Part shown: positions 1 through 7,490 of the stretch, one piece after another
How the letters are laid out: each line of letters starts with the position of its first letter
How positions within the stretch are numbered: position 1 is the stretch's first letter
Assembly: GCF_902459745.1 (NCBI RefSeq)
Contig: NZ_CABPSJ010000005.1
Coordinates: 124,001 to 188,000 of the forward strand
Length of the DNA stretch: 64,000 bases
DNA from: Pandoraea communis
GTDB lineage: Bacteria; Pseudomonadota; Gammaproteobacteria; Burkholderiales; Burkholderiaceae
Direction: 5' to 3'
The notes under the pieces: generated by a model
What the model saw: only the letters and a program-made list of their open reading frames with translations
The model's database searches: none
What the model was told of the DNA's origin: nothing
Position numbers and translations under genes: made by a program

Positions 1-300
1 GGTCGATATCCAGGTGCCCTCGGTGCCCGAGGCCCCGATCTGTCCTTGAATCTGCGGCAGTGCCGAGTTCGTGATCGAAATATCGAGCGTGGCCAGCAGT
101 GCGCCCAGCGCACCGGCGGCCACGGCGATCCAGTCCGACGCCGACGCGTTGCGGGGTGCAGCGGCGCTTACGGCGCCAACGTGTGCACCACCACTACCGC
201 CGTCGCCGCCCGCCGCCACGGTGCTGCGCGCCTGATCGCGCGTCGGCGTGACCGGCGAGAGCGACGGCGTCGACGCGCTCACAACGCGACCGTCAGCCAC
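1..300 (-). CDS. EmrB-type MFS drug efflux transporter (DHA2 family), N-terminal part only
   Basis: The gene runs off the left edge; only the first 100 codons are here. The reading frame opens with GTG at 300 and gives an Ala/Ser/Gly-rich leader of about 55 residues, then a first membrane segment with LLATLDISITNSALPQIQG. That is the typical first-helix motif of DHA2 14-helix proton antiporters of the EmrB/FarB group. The start GTG overlaps the stop of the upstream membrane-fusion gene by 8 bases (GTGGCTGA), so the two are translationally coupled. With that partner it should form an inner-membrane/periplasmic efflux pump for hydrophobic compounds. Substrate is unknown. An in-frame GTG seven codons... 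downstream, at about 282, is an alternative start. Confidence 0.85.
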   Translation of the reverse strand, partial: MADGRVVSASTPSLSPVTPTRDQARSTVAAGGDGGSGGAHVGAVSAAAPRNASASDWIAVAAGALGALLATLDISITNSALPQIQGQIGASGTEGTWIST

Positions 301-1588
301 ATTGCACTCCAACGTTCGTGGGCGACGGCGCCGTGCTCGCAAGGGGGCAAACGGTGGCATCGAGCGGCGCACTGAGCGAGAGCTGTTGGGCGGTGGCACT
401 GCTGGCCTGGCCCGAGCGGGCCGCCTGTTTGGCTGGCGCGGCCGGGGCGTTGCGATGCGTATCGACGTCTGCCGTGACCGACAGGCCCGGCAGCAACACT
501 GAACGCAGCGACGCCGGCACATCGAGACGGATGCGCACCGGCACGCGCTGCACGATCTTCGTGAAGTTACCGGTGGCGTTCTGCGCGGGCAGCAGCGCAA
601 ACTGCGCGCCGGTGCCGGGGGAGAGCGAATCGACCACACCATGGATCGGCTCGCCGGGCAAGGCGTCGACATGCACCGTCACCGGCTGGCCGGGACGCAT
701 GCGGCCGACCTGCGTTTCCTTGAAGTTTGCCGTCAGATAGAGGCTTTGCACCGGCACGACGGTGAGCAGTCGCGTACCCGGCTGCGCGAACTGGCCGACG
801 CGCACCGCCCGATCGCCAACGCGTCCGGCCAGCGTGCTCTTGACCACCGTGTCCGCGAGGTCGAGGTCTGCCTTGCGCGCGCTTGCCTGTGCCACCGTCA
901 ACTGCGCTTTGGCCTGCGCCAGCGCGGCGGTGAGCGTGTCCGTCTGCCGCTCGCTCGCTTGCAGGCTGGCCTCATTGCTCTTGAGCGAGGCGTCGGCGCG
1001 TGCGCTGGCATTGCGCAGTTCCGCGAGACGCTCGTCGGTTTCGGCGCCGGTCGCGACCAACGGTACGTAGCGTTTGACCTGACCGGACGAGTACGCGGCG
1101 TTCGCACGTGCGCTGTCGAGTTCAGCGCGTGCCTGTGCGATGGTCGCCGAGTGCTGGGAGAGTTCCGCCTGTGCCCGGGCCACGTCGGCTTCGCGGGCCA
1201 CGACGGTCGCTTGCGCCTCGTCGTAGGCAGCCTGGTACTGGCGCCCATCGAGACGCACGAGCGGCTGGCCGACCGTCACCGTTTCGTTGTCGCGCACCAG
1301 CACTTCGATCACATAGCCGCCCACTTTCGGTGCGACGGTCATGCTGTCGGCTTGCAGATAGGCGTCGTCGGTCGACTCGATGAAGCGCCCGGCAAACCAC
1401 CAGTGTCCGCCCCAACCCAGCGCTGCGACGACGCCCAGCGCCAGCGCGCCGAGCAGGATCTGTTTGCGACGCGGGTTGGCCGGGGCCTTCGTCTGGCTGG
1501 GCTCTGCGACCTTGCCGGCCGGCGCTTGCGCCTGACGTGCGGTGGGCGGCGCCGCTTCCGCCTGTTCGACCTGTGCTGCGTTGGTCAT
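293..1588 (-). CDS. EmrA/HlyD-family membrane fusion protein of an efflux pump
   Basis: A 431-residue periplasmic adaptor. It has a cytoplasmic Ala/Pro-rich N-terminus, one membrane anchor near residues 43-65, a biotinyl-lipoyl-like half (VAPKVGGYVIEVLV), a long coiled-coil hairpin rich in Ala, Glu and Gln, and a beta-barrel domain ending near residue 380. This is the EmrA/FarA layout. It is co-transcribed with the downstream EmrB-type gene, which overlaps its end, and faces a TetR-type regulator. The ATG at 1588 is preceded by GAGGAAG, a good ribosome site. The last about 45 residues are low-complexity and poorly conserved in the family. Family assignment is firm; the exported compounds cannot be read from sequence. 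Confidence 0.9.
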   Translation of the reverse strand: MTNAAQVEQAEAAPPTARQAQAPAGKVAEPSQTKAPANPRRKQILLGALALGVVAALGWGGHWWFAGRFIESTDDAYLQADSMTVAPKVGGYVIEVLVRDNETVTVGQPLVRLDGRQYQAAYDEAQATVVAREADVARAQAELSQHSATIAQARAELDSARANAAYSSGQVKRYVPLVATGAETDERLAELRNASARADASLKSNEASLQASERQTDTLTAALAQAKAQLTVAQASARKADLDLADTVVKSTLAGRVGDRAVRVGQFAQPGTRLLTVVPVQSLYLTANFKETQVGRMRPGQPVTVHVDALPGEPIHGVVDSLSPGTGAQFALLPAQNATGNFTKIVQRVPVRIRLDVPASLRSVLLPGLSVTADVDTHRNAPAAPAKQAARSGQASSATAQQLSLSAPLDATVCPLASTAPSPTNVGVQCG

Positions 1589-1601
1589 GGGAACTTCCTC
1601 A

Positions 1602-1629
1602 AATTATTCCATTCGGCACAATTATTCCA
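1602..1629. promoter_or_regulatory. Pair of 10-bp direct repeats in the efflux/TetR divergent promoter
   Basis: AATTATTCCA occurs at 1602-1611 and again at 1620-1629, an 18-base period. The repeats lie in the AT-rich 102-base gap between the divergent efflux adaptor and the TetR regulator, close to the efflux start. They may be regulator half-sites or promoter elements; the function is inferred from position only. Confidence 0.35.
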
Positions 1630-1690
1630 GTTGATCGATTTGTGTCAAGTGTTATATTTTTGACGAAAGTTTTGGCAAGCAAGGACATAC

Positions 1691-2440
1691 ATGACAGGGA
1701 CTTCACGTGCAGGGCGTGCTCGGGGCGTGGCAACGCGTGCGCGGCATGCAGTCGACACGGGGTATCAACGTGGCGAGGAAACGCGCGCGCGCATCGTCCT
1801 CGCGGCGATCAAGTGTTTCGGAGAGTACGGCTTTGCCGGCGCGTCTACGCGAGACATCGCGAACGAGGCAGGGGTGAACGCGCCGGCGCTGCAGTACTAC
1901 TTCGACAACAAGGAAGGGGTGTACAAGGCGTGCGTCGAGTACATCCTGGGTCTTGTGCTGGGCCAGATGGGAGAGGCCATCGAGTTGGCCGAGCGTGTGG
2001 TGGCCGATCCCGGCGCGACCGACAAGCAACTCATGGACGCCTTTTGCGAGCTACAGATCCGCAAGGCAGGCTTCATGGAGGAGGTCCCGGAGATCGATGG
2101 CTGGCACATGTTCATGGCTCGCGAGCAAGCGGGGCTCGGGCCGGAAGCCGGGTTCAAGGCGTTTCACGAGCGCTTTTCAAGCCGGCTCGCGGCGGTTGGC
2201 GCGAACATCGTGACCCGCCTCGCGGGGGTGGCGCCTGACAACGAGGAGATGCGCATTCGCGCCGTGTGCATCAGCACGCTGGGCATGGCATTTCGCGTGA
2301 TGCGCCGCTCCGTCGATTGTTCGATGGGATGGGCCAGCGAACCGGATGCCGATCGTAATCGGATGGTGCGTGAGGCGGTACTCGAGCAGACACGGCAATT
2401 GCTGGAGCGGATCGTCAAGCAGCGCAAGTCGGCCAAATAA
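1691..2440 (+). CDS. TetR-family regulator with CecR-type C-terminal domain
   Basis: A 249-residue repressor. After a basic N-terminal extension it has the TetR DNA-binding domain near residues 27-75, with the helix-turn-helix TRDIANEAGVNAPALQYYF. The C-terminal half matches the CecR/YbiH ligand domain (DUF1956 type), and CecR in E. coli controls an HlyD-containing exporter. It is divergent from the EmrAB-type pair, so local repression of the pump is the likely role. The ATG is preceded by AAGGAC at a good distance, and an intrinsic terminator follows the stop. Confidence 0.88.
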   Translation: MTGTSRAGRARGVATRARHAVDTGYQRGEETRARIVLAAIKCFGEYGFAGASTRDIANEAGVNAPALQYYFDNKEGVYKACVEYILGLVLGQMGEAIELAERVVADPGATDKQLMDAFCELQIRKAGFMEEVPEIDGWHMFMAREQAGLGPEAGFKAFHERFSSRLAAVGANIVTRLAGVAPDNEEMRIRAVCISTLGMAFRVMRRSVDCSMGWASEPDADRNRMVREAVLEQTRQLLERIVKQRKSAK

Positions 2441-2457
2441 GTTCAGGCAGGCAACGA

Positions 2458-2494
2458 ACTCGGGGGCACCTTTCGGTGCCCCCGAGTCGTTTTC
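2458..2494 (+). terminator. Rho-independent terminator after the TetR gene
   Basis: Perfect 13-bp stem (ACTCGGGGGCACC at 2458-2470 with its complement at 2475-2487), a 4-base TTTC loop, then CGTTTT. It begins 17 bases after the TetR stop. It could also act on the convergent porin gene, although the T tract favours the plus strand. Confidence 0.85.
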
Positions 2495-2564
2495 AATGAT
2501 GGAGTACGGCAGCAAGCGTCACGCTTGAGGCGGGCAACGCGAGTCTGCGTTTCGCGCCATCGGC

Positions 2565-3653
2565 TTAGAAGATGTGGCGGATACCCGTTGCCACGCCCAC
2601 TTGCGTCGCGTTACCCGGCAGTTCCACGCGTGCGGCGCCACTGACCTTGTTGTAGTCGACGGTGCCGTAGACTTGCGTGCGCTTCGACAGGGCGTACTCG
2701 GCGAGCAGCACGTACGTGTAGCGACGGCCCGAACCGGCATCGCTCGCCTGCGCGTTGATGTTCTTGATGTCGTCGAAATACGCGGCACCCGTGATCGCGA
2801 GGTTCGGCATGGCCTGGATCGTCGTGCCGAGATAGAACGTCATGTCCTTGCGCGGATTGTCGTTCAGGTTACCTGTGGTGACGGCGTGCGCCGGGTCGTT
2901 GAGCGTGCCGTCGAGCCAGCCGCTGCGATCGCGACCGCCCATGTAGCCGACGAACACCTTGGCGATGGAGACGCTGTAGATACCGCCCAGCCCCCACATC
3001 TGCTGCACGCGCTTGGCGGCGTCTCGCGCCTGCTGATACACGCCGGCGACCTGCAACGGTCCCATCGTGTAGGCAGCACGGGTGCCCCAGTAGTTGCTCG
3101 CGGCCATCGTGCCGGCGGTGTTGCCGAAACCGTAAGTCGCACCGACCGACAGGCCGCCGAACGTGCCGGCATAGCTCACGGCGTTGTCCACACGGCCACG
3201 CGTGATGTTGTACATCCACGAGTTGTTCGCATAGTTGCCGATCGTGAGCGGATCGAAGTCGCCGTAGACGTTGAACGCCTCGGTTGCCTGACGGCCGATC
3301 TTGATCGCGCCGTACTGGTTTTGCAGGCCGACGAAAGCATAGCGGTCAAACAGTCGGGGACCGTTCGTGAGTTGGCCGTTTTGCGGGTTGATGCCCGACT
3401 CCAACTGGAAGATCGCCTTCGTGCCGCCGCCGAGGTCTTCCGAGCCCTTGAAGCCGAAACGGCTGTTGGTTACGGCGCCGTTGGTCACTTGCCACAGGGC
3501 GTCGTTGTTGGCATTGGCGTTGGTCTGATACCGCACGCTTTGATCGACGATTCCGTACAGGGTGACGGCGCTTTGGGCGGTAGCGGTGGTGCTGAAGGCG
3601 AGGCCGCAAGCGGCCGAGAGGATGGCCAGACTGGCCGGAATTGCAGACTTCAT
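2565..3653 (-). CDS. Outer-membrane porin, Gram-negative general porin family
   Basis: A 362-residue outer-membrane beta-barrel, trimeric by family. The signal peptide covers about residues 1-23 and ends TTATAQS. The mature start VTLYGIVDQSVRYQ, the internal FGFKGSEDLGGGTKAIFQLE and the terminal GIRHIF with final Phe are hallmarks of Burkholderia/Neisseria-type porins. The ATG at 3653 is chosen because AAAGGAG lies just upstream and it starts the signal peptide; the frame stays open further upstream, but that part overlaps the divergent Lrp gene. It should allow passive uptake of small hydrophilic solutes. Confidence 0.93.
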   Translation of the reverse strand: MKSAIPASLAILSAACGLAFSTTATAQSAVTLYGIVDQSVRYQTNANANNDALWQVTNGAVTNSRFGFKGSEDLGGGTKAIFQLESGINPQNGQLTNGPRLFDRYAFVGLQNQYGAIKIGRQATEAFNVYGDFDPLTIGNYANNSWMYNITRGRVDNAVSYAGTFGGLSVGATYGFGNTAGTMAASNYWGTRAAYTMGPLQVAGVYQQARDAAKRVQQMWGLGGIYSVSIAKVFVGYMGGRDRSGWLDGTLNDPAHAVTTGNLNDNPRKDMTFYLGTTIQAMPNLAITGAAYFDDIKNINAQASDAGSGRRYTYVLLAEYALSKRTQVYGTVDYNKVSGAARVELPGNATQVGVATGIRHIF

Positions 3654-3796
3654 GGGTCTCCTTTCTCTTGTAGATGGGCTGCGGACTGAAAAACGGATCC
3701 GCTGCGCCTTCCGATGTAGACGGTCACGGATGCTTCTCGGTACGAATCGGCTTGTCATTTCTGCCGGGCAACTGGCGGCGAATCGAAGGATCTGCC

Positions 3797-3823
3797 AGAA
3801 TTCGTCAAAACTTGACGGATTCT
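3797..3823. promoter_or_regulatory. Inverted repeat directly upstream of the Lrp-type start codon
   Basis: AGAATTCGTCAA at 3797-3808 and TTGACGGATTCT at 3812-3823 are complementary at 11 of 12 positions with a 3-base spacer, ending 4 bases before the ATG at 3828. It may be an autoregulatory operator of the Lrp protein, or an RNA hairpin over the initiation region, which lacks a clear ribosome site. Confidence 0.5.
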
Positions 3824-3827
3824 GCCA

Positions 3828-4301
3828 ATGAACCTCGACCTTGCCGATCTGCGCATCCTCCGCCATCTGGAACTCAACGGACGCATCTCCAACCAGGAGT
3901 TGGCGGATGCCGTCGGCTTGTCGCCGTCGGCCTGCCTTCGCCGGGTGAAATTGCTCGAGGACCGCGGGGTGATTTCCGGATACCGCTGCATCGTGGACGC
4001 ACAGCATATCGGCCTGGAGTTCGAGGCGTTAGTGCAAATCACGCTCCGACCGGACGTCGATCAGTGGCATGAAAAATTTCTCGCATGTGTGCAGAACTGG
4101 CCGGAAGTCGTGACTGCGCGAATCGTCACCGGCTCGGCCAATTACATCTTGACGGTAAGAGCCCGTAACCTTGCGCACTACTCCGATTTCATCGTCAATG
4201 AGCTATACCGGGCGCCTGCCGTGATGTCGATTCAGTCGAATATCGTGCTCAAGACAATTAAACACACGCAGTCCCTCGTGGACCTCGTCAAGCCGAAGTA
4301 A
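3828..4301 (+). CDS. Lrp/AsnC-family transcriptional regulator
   Basis: A 157-residue protein of usual family length. The N-terminal winged helix (about 5-50: DLRILRHLELNGRISNQELA, then LSPSACLRRVKLLE) is followed by an RAM effector-binding domain (about 65-145). Such proteins sense amino acids or related acids. It lies 66 bases upstream of and co-directional with an FMN-dependent 2-hydroxyacid dehydrogenase and divergent from a porin; control of one or both is plausible. No Shine-Dalgarno sequence is visible; an inverted repeat covers the region just before the ATG. Confidence 0.92.
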   Translation: MNLDLADLRILRHLELNGRISNQELADAVGLSPSACLRRVKLLEDRGVISGYRCIVDAQHIGLEFEALVQITLRPDVDQWHEKFLACVQNWPEVVTARIVTGSANYILTVRARNLAHYSDFIVNELYRAPAVMSIQSNIVLKTIKHTQSLVDLVKPK

Positions 4302-4367
4302 AAATTATATAACATATTAACTAACCGCCAAAAGACGGTTGGAATTTCCCGGAAGAAGAGACACAGC

Positions 4368-5555
4368 ATGGCAGTGATTACCACCATCGAGGACTTACGG
4401 GTTCTCGCACAGCGGCGAGTGCCGCGCATGTTTTACGAGTATGTCGATTCGGGGTCGTGGACGGAGGCGACCTATCGGGCGAATGCGGCGGATTTCGGCG
4501 GTATCGAGTTCCGGCAGCGCGTTGCCGTGAACATCGAGCATCGCAGCACGCGCACGACGATGTTGGGAGAGTCGGTCGCCATGCCGGTGGCGCTGGCGCC
4601 GACGGGCATGACAGGCATGCAGCATGCGGACGGCGAGATTCTCGCGGCGCGTGCGGCTGAAGCGTTCGGTGTGCCGTTTACGCTCTCGACCGTGTCGATC
4701 TGCTCCATCGAGGACGTGGCGGCGCACACCAAGGCGCCGTTCTGGTTCCAGTTGTATGTGATGCGCGATCGCGACTTCATCGAGCGTTTGATCGACCGGG
4801 CCAAGGCCGCAGGGTGTTCGGCACTGATGGTGACGATGGACTTGCAGATCAGCGGTCAGCGTCATCGAGACATCAAGAATGGCCTGTCGGCGCCGCCGAA
4901 GCTGACGTTGCCGAACATTGCCAACATGATGACCAAGCCGCGCTGGTGCATGGGCATGTTGAGGACACGCCGACGCACCTTCGGCAACATCGTGGGTCAT
5001 GCCAAGGGCGTGGATGACATCGGTTCGCTTGCCACCTGGTCGGCGGCGCAGTTCGACCCGCGTCTGTCATGGAACGACGTCGAGTGGATCAAGAAGCGTT
5101 GGGGCGGCAAACTCGTGCTCAAGGGCGTGCTCGACCCTGAAGATGCGCGTGCCGCACGCGACACCGGGGCCGACGCGATCGTGGTGAGCAATCACGGCGG
5201 GCGTCAGCTTGACGGTGCGATCTCGACGATTCGCGCGCTGCCCGACATTGTGGCGGCGGTGGGGCGCGACACGGAGGTCTGGCTCGACGGCGGCATCCGT
5301 TCCGGTCAGGACGTGATCAAGGCGATGGCCCTGGGCGCGAAGGGGACGCTCATCGGGCGTCCGTTCCTGTACGGTCTGGGGGCGATGGGCGAGGTGGGTG
5401 TGCGCCGCGCGCTGGAGGTCATTGCGAAGGAGATGGATGTGACCATGGCACTGACCGGCCGCACGACCATTGACCGTCTCGATTCGTCGATGCTGATCCC
5501 GGGCAGTTATCCGACGGGCATTGGCCCGTACCTGCCGGAGCCAGGCGGACGGTAA
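4368..5555 (+). CDS. FMN-dependent alpha-hydroxyacid dehydrogenase (L-lactate dehydrogenase LldD-like)
   Basis: A 395-residue TIM-barrel flavoenzyme of the L-lactate/glycolate/mandelate oxidase family. It carries the active-site signature SNHGGRQLDG with His276 and Arg279, Lys252 in LVLKGV, the N-terminal YEYVDSGS, and the FMN phosphate site DGGIRSGQDVIKAMALGA. It should oxidise an L-2-hydroxy acid to the 2-keto acid, passing electrons to quinone or oxygen. The exact substrate is not determined. It follows an Lrp regulator by 66 bases and ends in a strong terminator, so the two form a small unit. Confidence 0.9.
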   Translation: MAVITTIEDLRVLAQRRVPRMFYEYVDSGSWTEATYRANAADFGGIEFRQRVAVNIEHRSTRTTMLGESVAMPVALAPTGMTGMQHADGEILAARAAEAFGVPFTLSTVSICSIEDVAAHTKAPFWFQLYVMRDRDFIERLIDRAKAAGCSALMVTMDLQISGQRHRDIKNGLSAPPKLTLPNIANMMTKPRWCMGMLRTRRRTFGNIVGHAKGVDDIGSLATWSAAQFDPRLSWNDVEWIKKRWGGKLVLKGVLDPEDARAARDTGADAIVVSNHGGRQLDGAISTIRALPDIVAAVGRDTEVWLDGGIRSGQDVIKAMALGAKGTLIGRPFLYGLGAMGEVGVRRALEVIAKEMDVTMALTGRTTIDRLDSSMLIPGSYPTGIGPYLPEPGGR

Positions 5556-5576
5556 TCGGCCGGCTGGAAAAACACG

Positions 5577-5611
5577 AAAGCCGCAGCGAATCGCGCTGCG
5601 GCTTTTTTTAT
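5577..5611. terminator. Strong intrinsic terminator, probably bidirectional
   Basis: AAAGCCGCAGCG at 5577-5588 pairs with CGCTGCGGCTTT at 5594-5605 (12 bp, 5-base loop), followed by more T on the plus strand. The A run on the left gives a T run on the minus strand, so it can serve both the hydroxyacid dehydrogenase gene and the convergent glycine-zipper gene. Confidence 0.9.
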
Positions 5612-5691
5612 TTCCGTCGGGGGCAACCCCATCCGGACAACGCCCTGCAATCACGGGACGCTTCGTTTCGGTGAAGACCGGCGCAGACCGA

Positions 5692-6123
5692 TCAATGATG
5701 GTGCTTGTGATGACCGCGGCGCTTTCCGCGGTAGTGGTCGTCGTCGTCGTACGAGTTCGAGCGCGACATGTTGCCGCCGAGCGCGGCACCCGCGCCGCCG
5801 CCGACGGCCGCGCCGATCAGGCCGCCGGAGCGCCCGCCCATCGCATTGCCTGCCGCCGTACCGGCACCACCGCCCAGCGCACCACCGACAATGGCGCCCG
5901 TGCGCTCGCGCCGGTTCGACGTGATTGCGCCGCCGGCGCCACCGCCAACCGCACCTCCCACCACAGCACCGGTGCTGCCCCCAAGCGCACCGCCCACGGC
6001 CGCGCCTGCCACGCCGCCCAGCGCGCCGCCAAGGGCATTGTTCATGTCACTGGCCGAAGCCGTCAGGGAAGTCGTTGCTGCCACGGCGGCGATCGCCACC
6101 ATCGGGAAAATTCGCTTGAGCAT
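5692..6123 (-). CDS. Secreted glycine-zipper protein with His-rich C-terminus
   Basis: A 143-residue protein of unknown function. Residues 1-25 form a signal peptide ending ASAS. Residues 30-115 are repeated GG-A-GG glycine-zipper segments interrupted by a basic patch SNRRERTG. The tail is acidic (SYDDDDHY), then basic and His-rich (KRRGHHKHHH). Glycine-zipper domains insert in or line the outer membrane; the D/H tail could bind metal ions, which is inference. It stands alone between two unrelated genes. Related small proteins are common in Burkholderiales as envelope or stress proteins. Confidence 0.8.
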   Translation of the reverse strand: MLKRIFPMVAIAAVAATTSLTASASDMNNALGGALGGVAGAAVGGALGGSTGAVVGGAVGGGAGGAITSNRRERTGAIVGGALGGGAGTAAGNAMGGRSGGLIGAAVGGGAGAALGGNMSRSNSYDDDDHYRGKRRGHHKHHH

Positions 6124-6215
6124 GAGTCTTGAAGTGGATTCGAATGAACGCGAGGCAAGTATAAAGACGCATCGTTCCGTCGCCGCTACCTCAATGTTTC
6201 ACTTCTCGTAAGGCC

Positions 6216-6232
6216 GGTAACGAAATGTTACC
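6216..6232. other. Short inverted repeat between a LysR gene end and the glycine-zipper promoter
   Basis: GGTAAC at 6216-6221 and GTTACC at 6227-6232 are perfectly complementary with a GAAAT loop, 24 bases beyond the LysR stop at 6257. It could be a weak terminator or a protein site; there is no clear T tract. Confidence 0.3.
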
Positions 6233-6256
6233 TTGCGTGCATTCGCTGCGATTCGG

Positions 6257-7183
6257 CTATACGGCCTCGCCGCCCGTGCGGCGCCGCGACGGCACCTTCA
6301 TCTCGGCCACGTAGCGATACAACTGGGCGGCCGCTGGCGAGAGCGGCCGCGCCTTGCTCCGGATCATGCCGACGCGGCGCGTCACCACGGGATCGACCAG
6401 CGGCACGCTCGTGAGCAACGGGTGGTCGCCGCCCGGCATCGCCATCGTCGGCACGGCCGCCACACCCAGGCCCGCTTCGACCAGTCCGAGCATCGTCGTC
6501 ACATGTTGTGTCTCGCAGATACTCGGCGGGCGTTGCGGCAGCGCCGTCAGCGCCTGATCGAGCAGCAGGCGGTTACCCGAGGCCTTCCCGACAGTGATGT
6601 AGTCGTACTCGTAAAGCTCTCGCCACGTCACCCGCTTCTTGCCCGCGAGCGGATGATCGCGCCGGCACGCCGCCACGTAACGCTCCTGCAGCAGGAGCTT
6701 GAACTCGATGTTCGGCTCCTGACTACCGATGAAATTCAACCCGAAATCGGCATCGCCGTTCACCACGGCGGCAAGCACCTCGTTGGCGCTGGCGTCGAGC
6801 ACCGAGATGCGGATGCGCGGATACGCCTGGTGGTAGCGCGAGATCACCTGCGGCATGAAGTAATACGCGGCAGACGGCACACAGGCGATGGTCACATGCC
6901 CGAGGCTCGACGACGCCACGTCTCGAATACCCAGTAGCGCGTTATCCAGATCGTCGAGAATCCGTTCGGCATCGCGTGCAAACGCGCGCCCGACGTTGGT
7001 GAGTGCCACGCGCCGCGTGCTGCGCTCGAAGAGCTTGACGCCCAGCGCCTCCTCGAGCTTGTCGATGCGGCGCGAGAGTGCGGGCTGCGAGAGGTGAATG
7101 GCTTCGGCCGCGCGGCGAAAGCTCGCGAGTTGCGCCACCGCGCGAAAGGCCTGCAAATCGTTCAGATCGAAATTGATCGCCAT
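6257..7183 (-). CDS. LysR-family transcriptional regulator
   Basis: A 308-residue LysR protein. The winged helix-turn-helix is at about 5-62 (FDLNDLQAFRAVAQLASFRRAAEAIH, split here by motif only) and the effector-binding periplasmic-fold domain lies at about 90-295. The ATG at 7183 gives the normal family N-terminus (MAINFDLND); an upstream GTG would add 12 non-conserved residues. It is divergent from an MFS carrier, a binding protein and an amidase, and a classic ATTGAT-N11-ATCAAT palindrome lies between them. It is probably the activator of that cluster. Confidence 0.92.
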   Translation of the reverse strand: MAINFDLNDLQAFRAVAQLASFRRAAEAIHLSQPALSRRIDKLEEALGVKLFERSTRRVALTNVGRAFARDAERILDDLDNALLGIRDVASSSLGHVTIACVPSAAYYFMPQVISRYHQAYPRIRISVLDASANEVLAAVVNGDADFGLNFIGSQEPNIEFKLLLQERYVAACRRDHPLAGKKRVTWRELYEYDYITVGKASGNRLLLDQALTALPQRPPSICETQHVTTMLGLVEAGLGVAAVPTMAMPGGDHPLLTSVPLVDPVVTRRVGMIRSKARPLSPAAAQLYRYVAEMKVPSRRRTGGEAV

Positions 7184-7490
7184 GACATTGGGGGGATGAG
7201 AGTCGGGCAAGCGCCGCACGCGGCACGGACACCGGGGGATAGCCGCGGGTTCGGGCGTGGCGCAGAGTGTAACGTGTTACCGATCGGTAGGCGCATTAGC
7301 ATCCTATGATTGATAGCGTATGCGCATCAATCTTTCCAAAACTTGCAATTCACAACCGGGGAACTTCCGGCGCACCATTGGCGGTTTCAAAAAAGCGTCC
7401 ACGACGGTTCGACACGTCCCTGGCAGAGACGCAATGCGACGATTCATTGGCGGCCCGCCCCCCGGGCTGCATGCAAAACGGAGACAGCGC
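7184..7490. other. Divergent intergenic region, LysR to MFS/amidase cluster
   Basis: 307 bases with no supported gene. The frame of the downstream MFS gene stays open back to 7320, but that stretch is not membrane-like and lacks a start with a ribosome site. The region carries the palindrome at 7308-7332 and presumably both promoters. Confidence 0.6.
7308..7332. promoter_or_regulatory. LysR-type binding palindrome (T-N11-A)
   Basis: GATTGAT at 7308-7314 and ATCAATC at 7326-7332 are perfect complements separated by 11 bases, the standard LysR recognition format. It lies in the divergent promoter region of the adjacent LysR gene and the MFS/amidase cluster, so it is the likely activator site. 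Confidence 0.65.

Noticed and set aside
2574-3689. Long open frame (371 codons) on the plus strand opposite the first porin
   Set aside because: It is antisense to a clear porin. The residues are Arg/Val/His-rich with no family, a common effect of GC-rich codon use.
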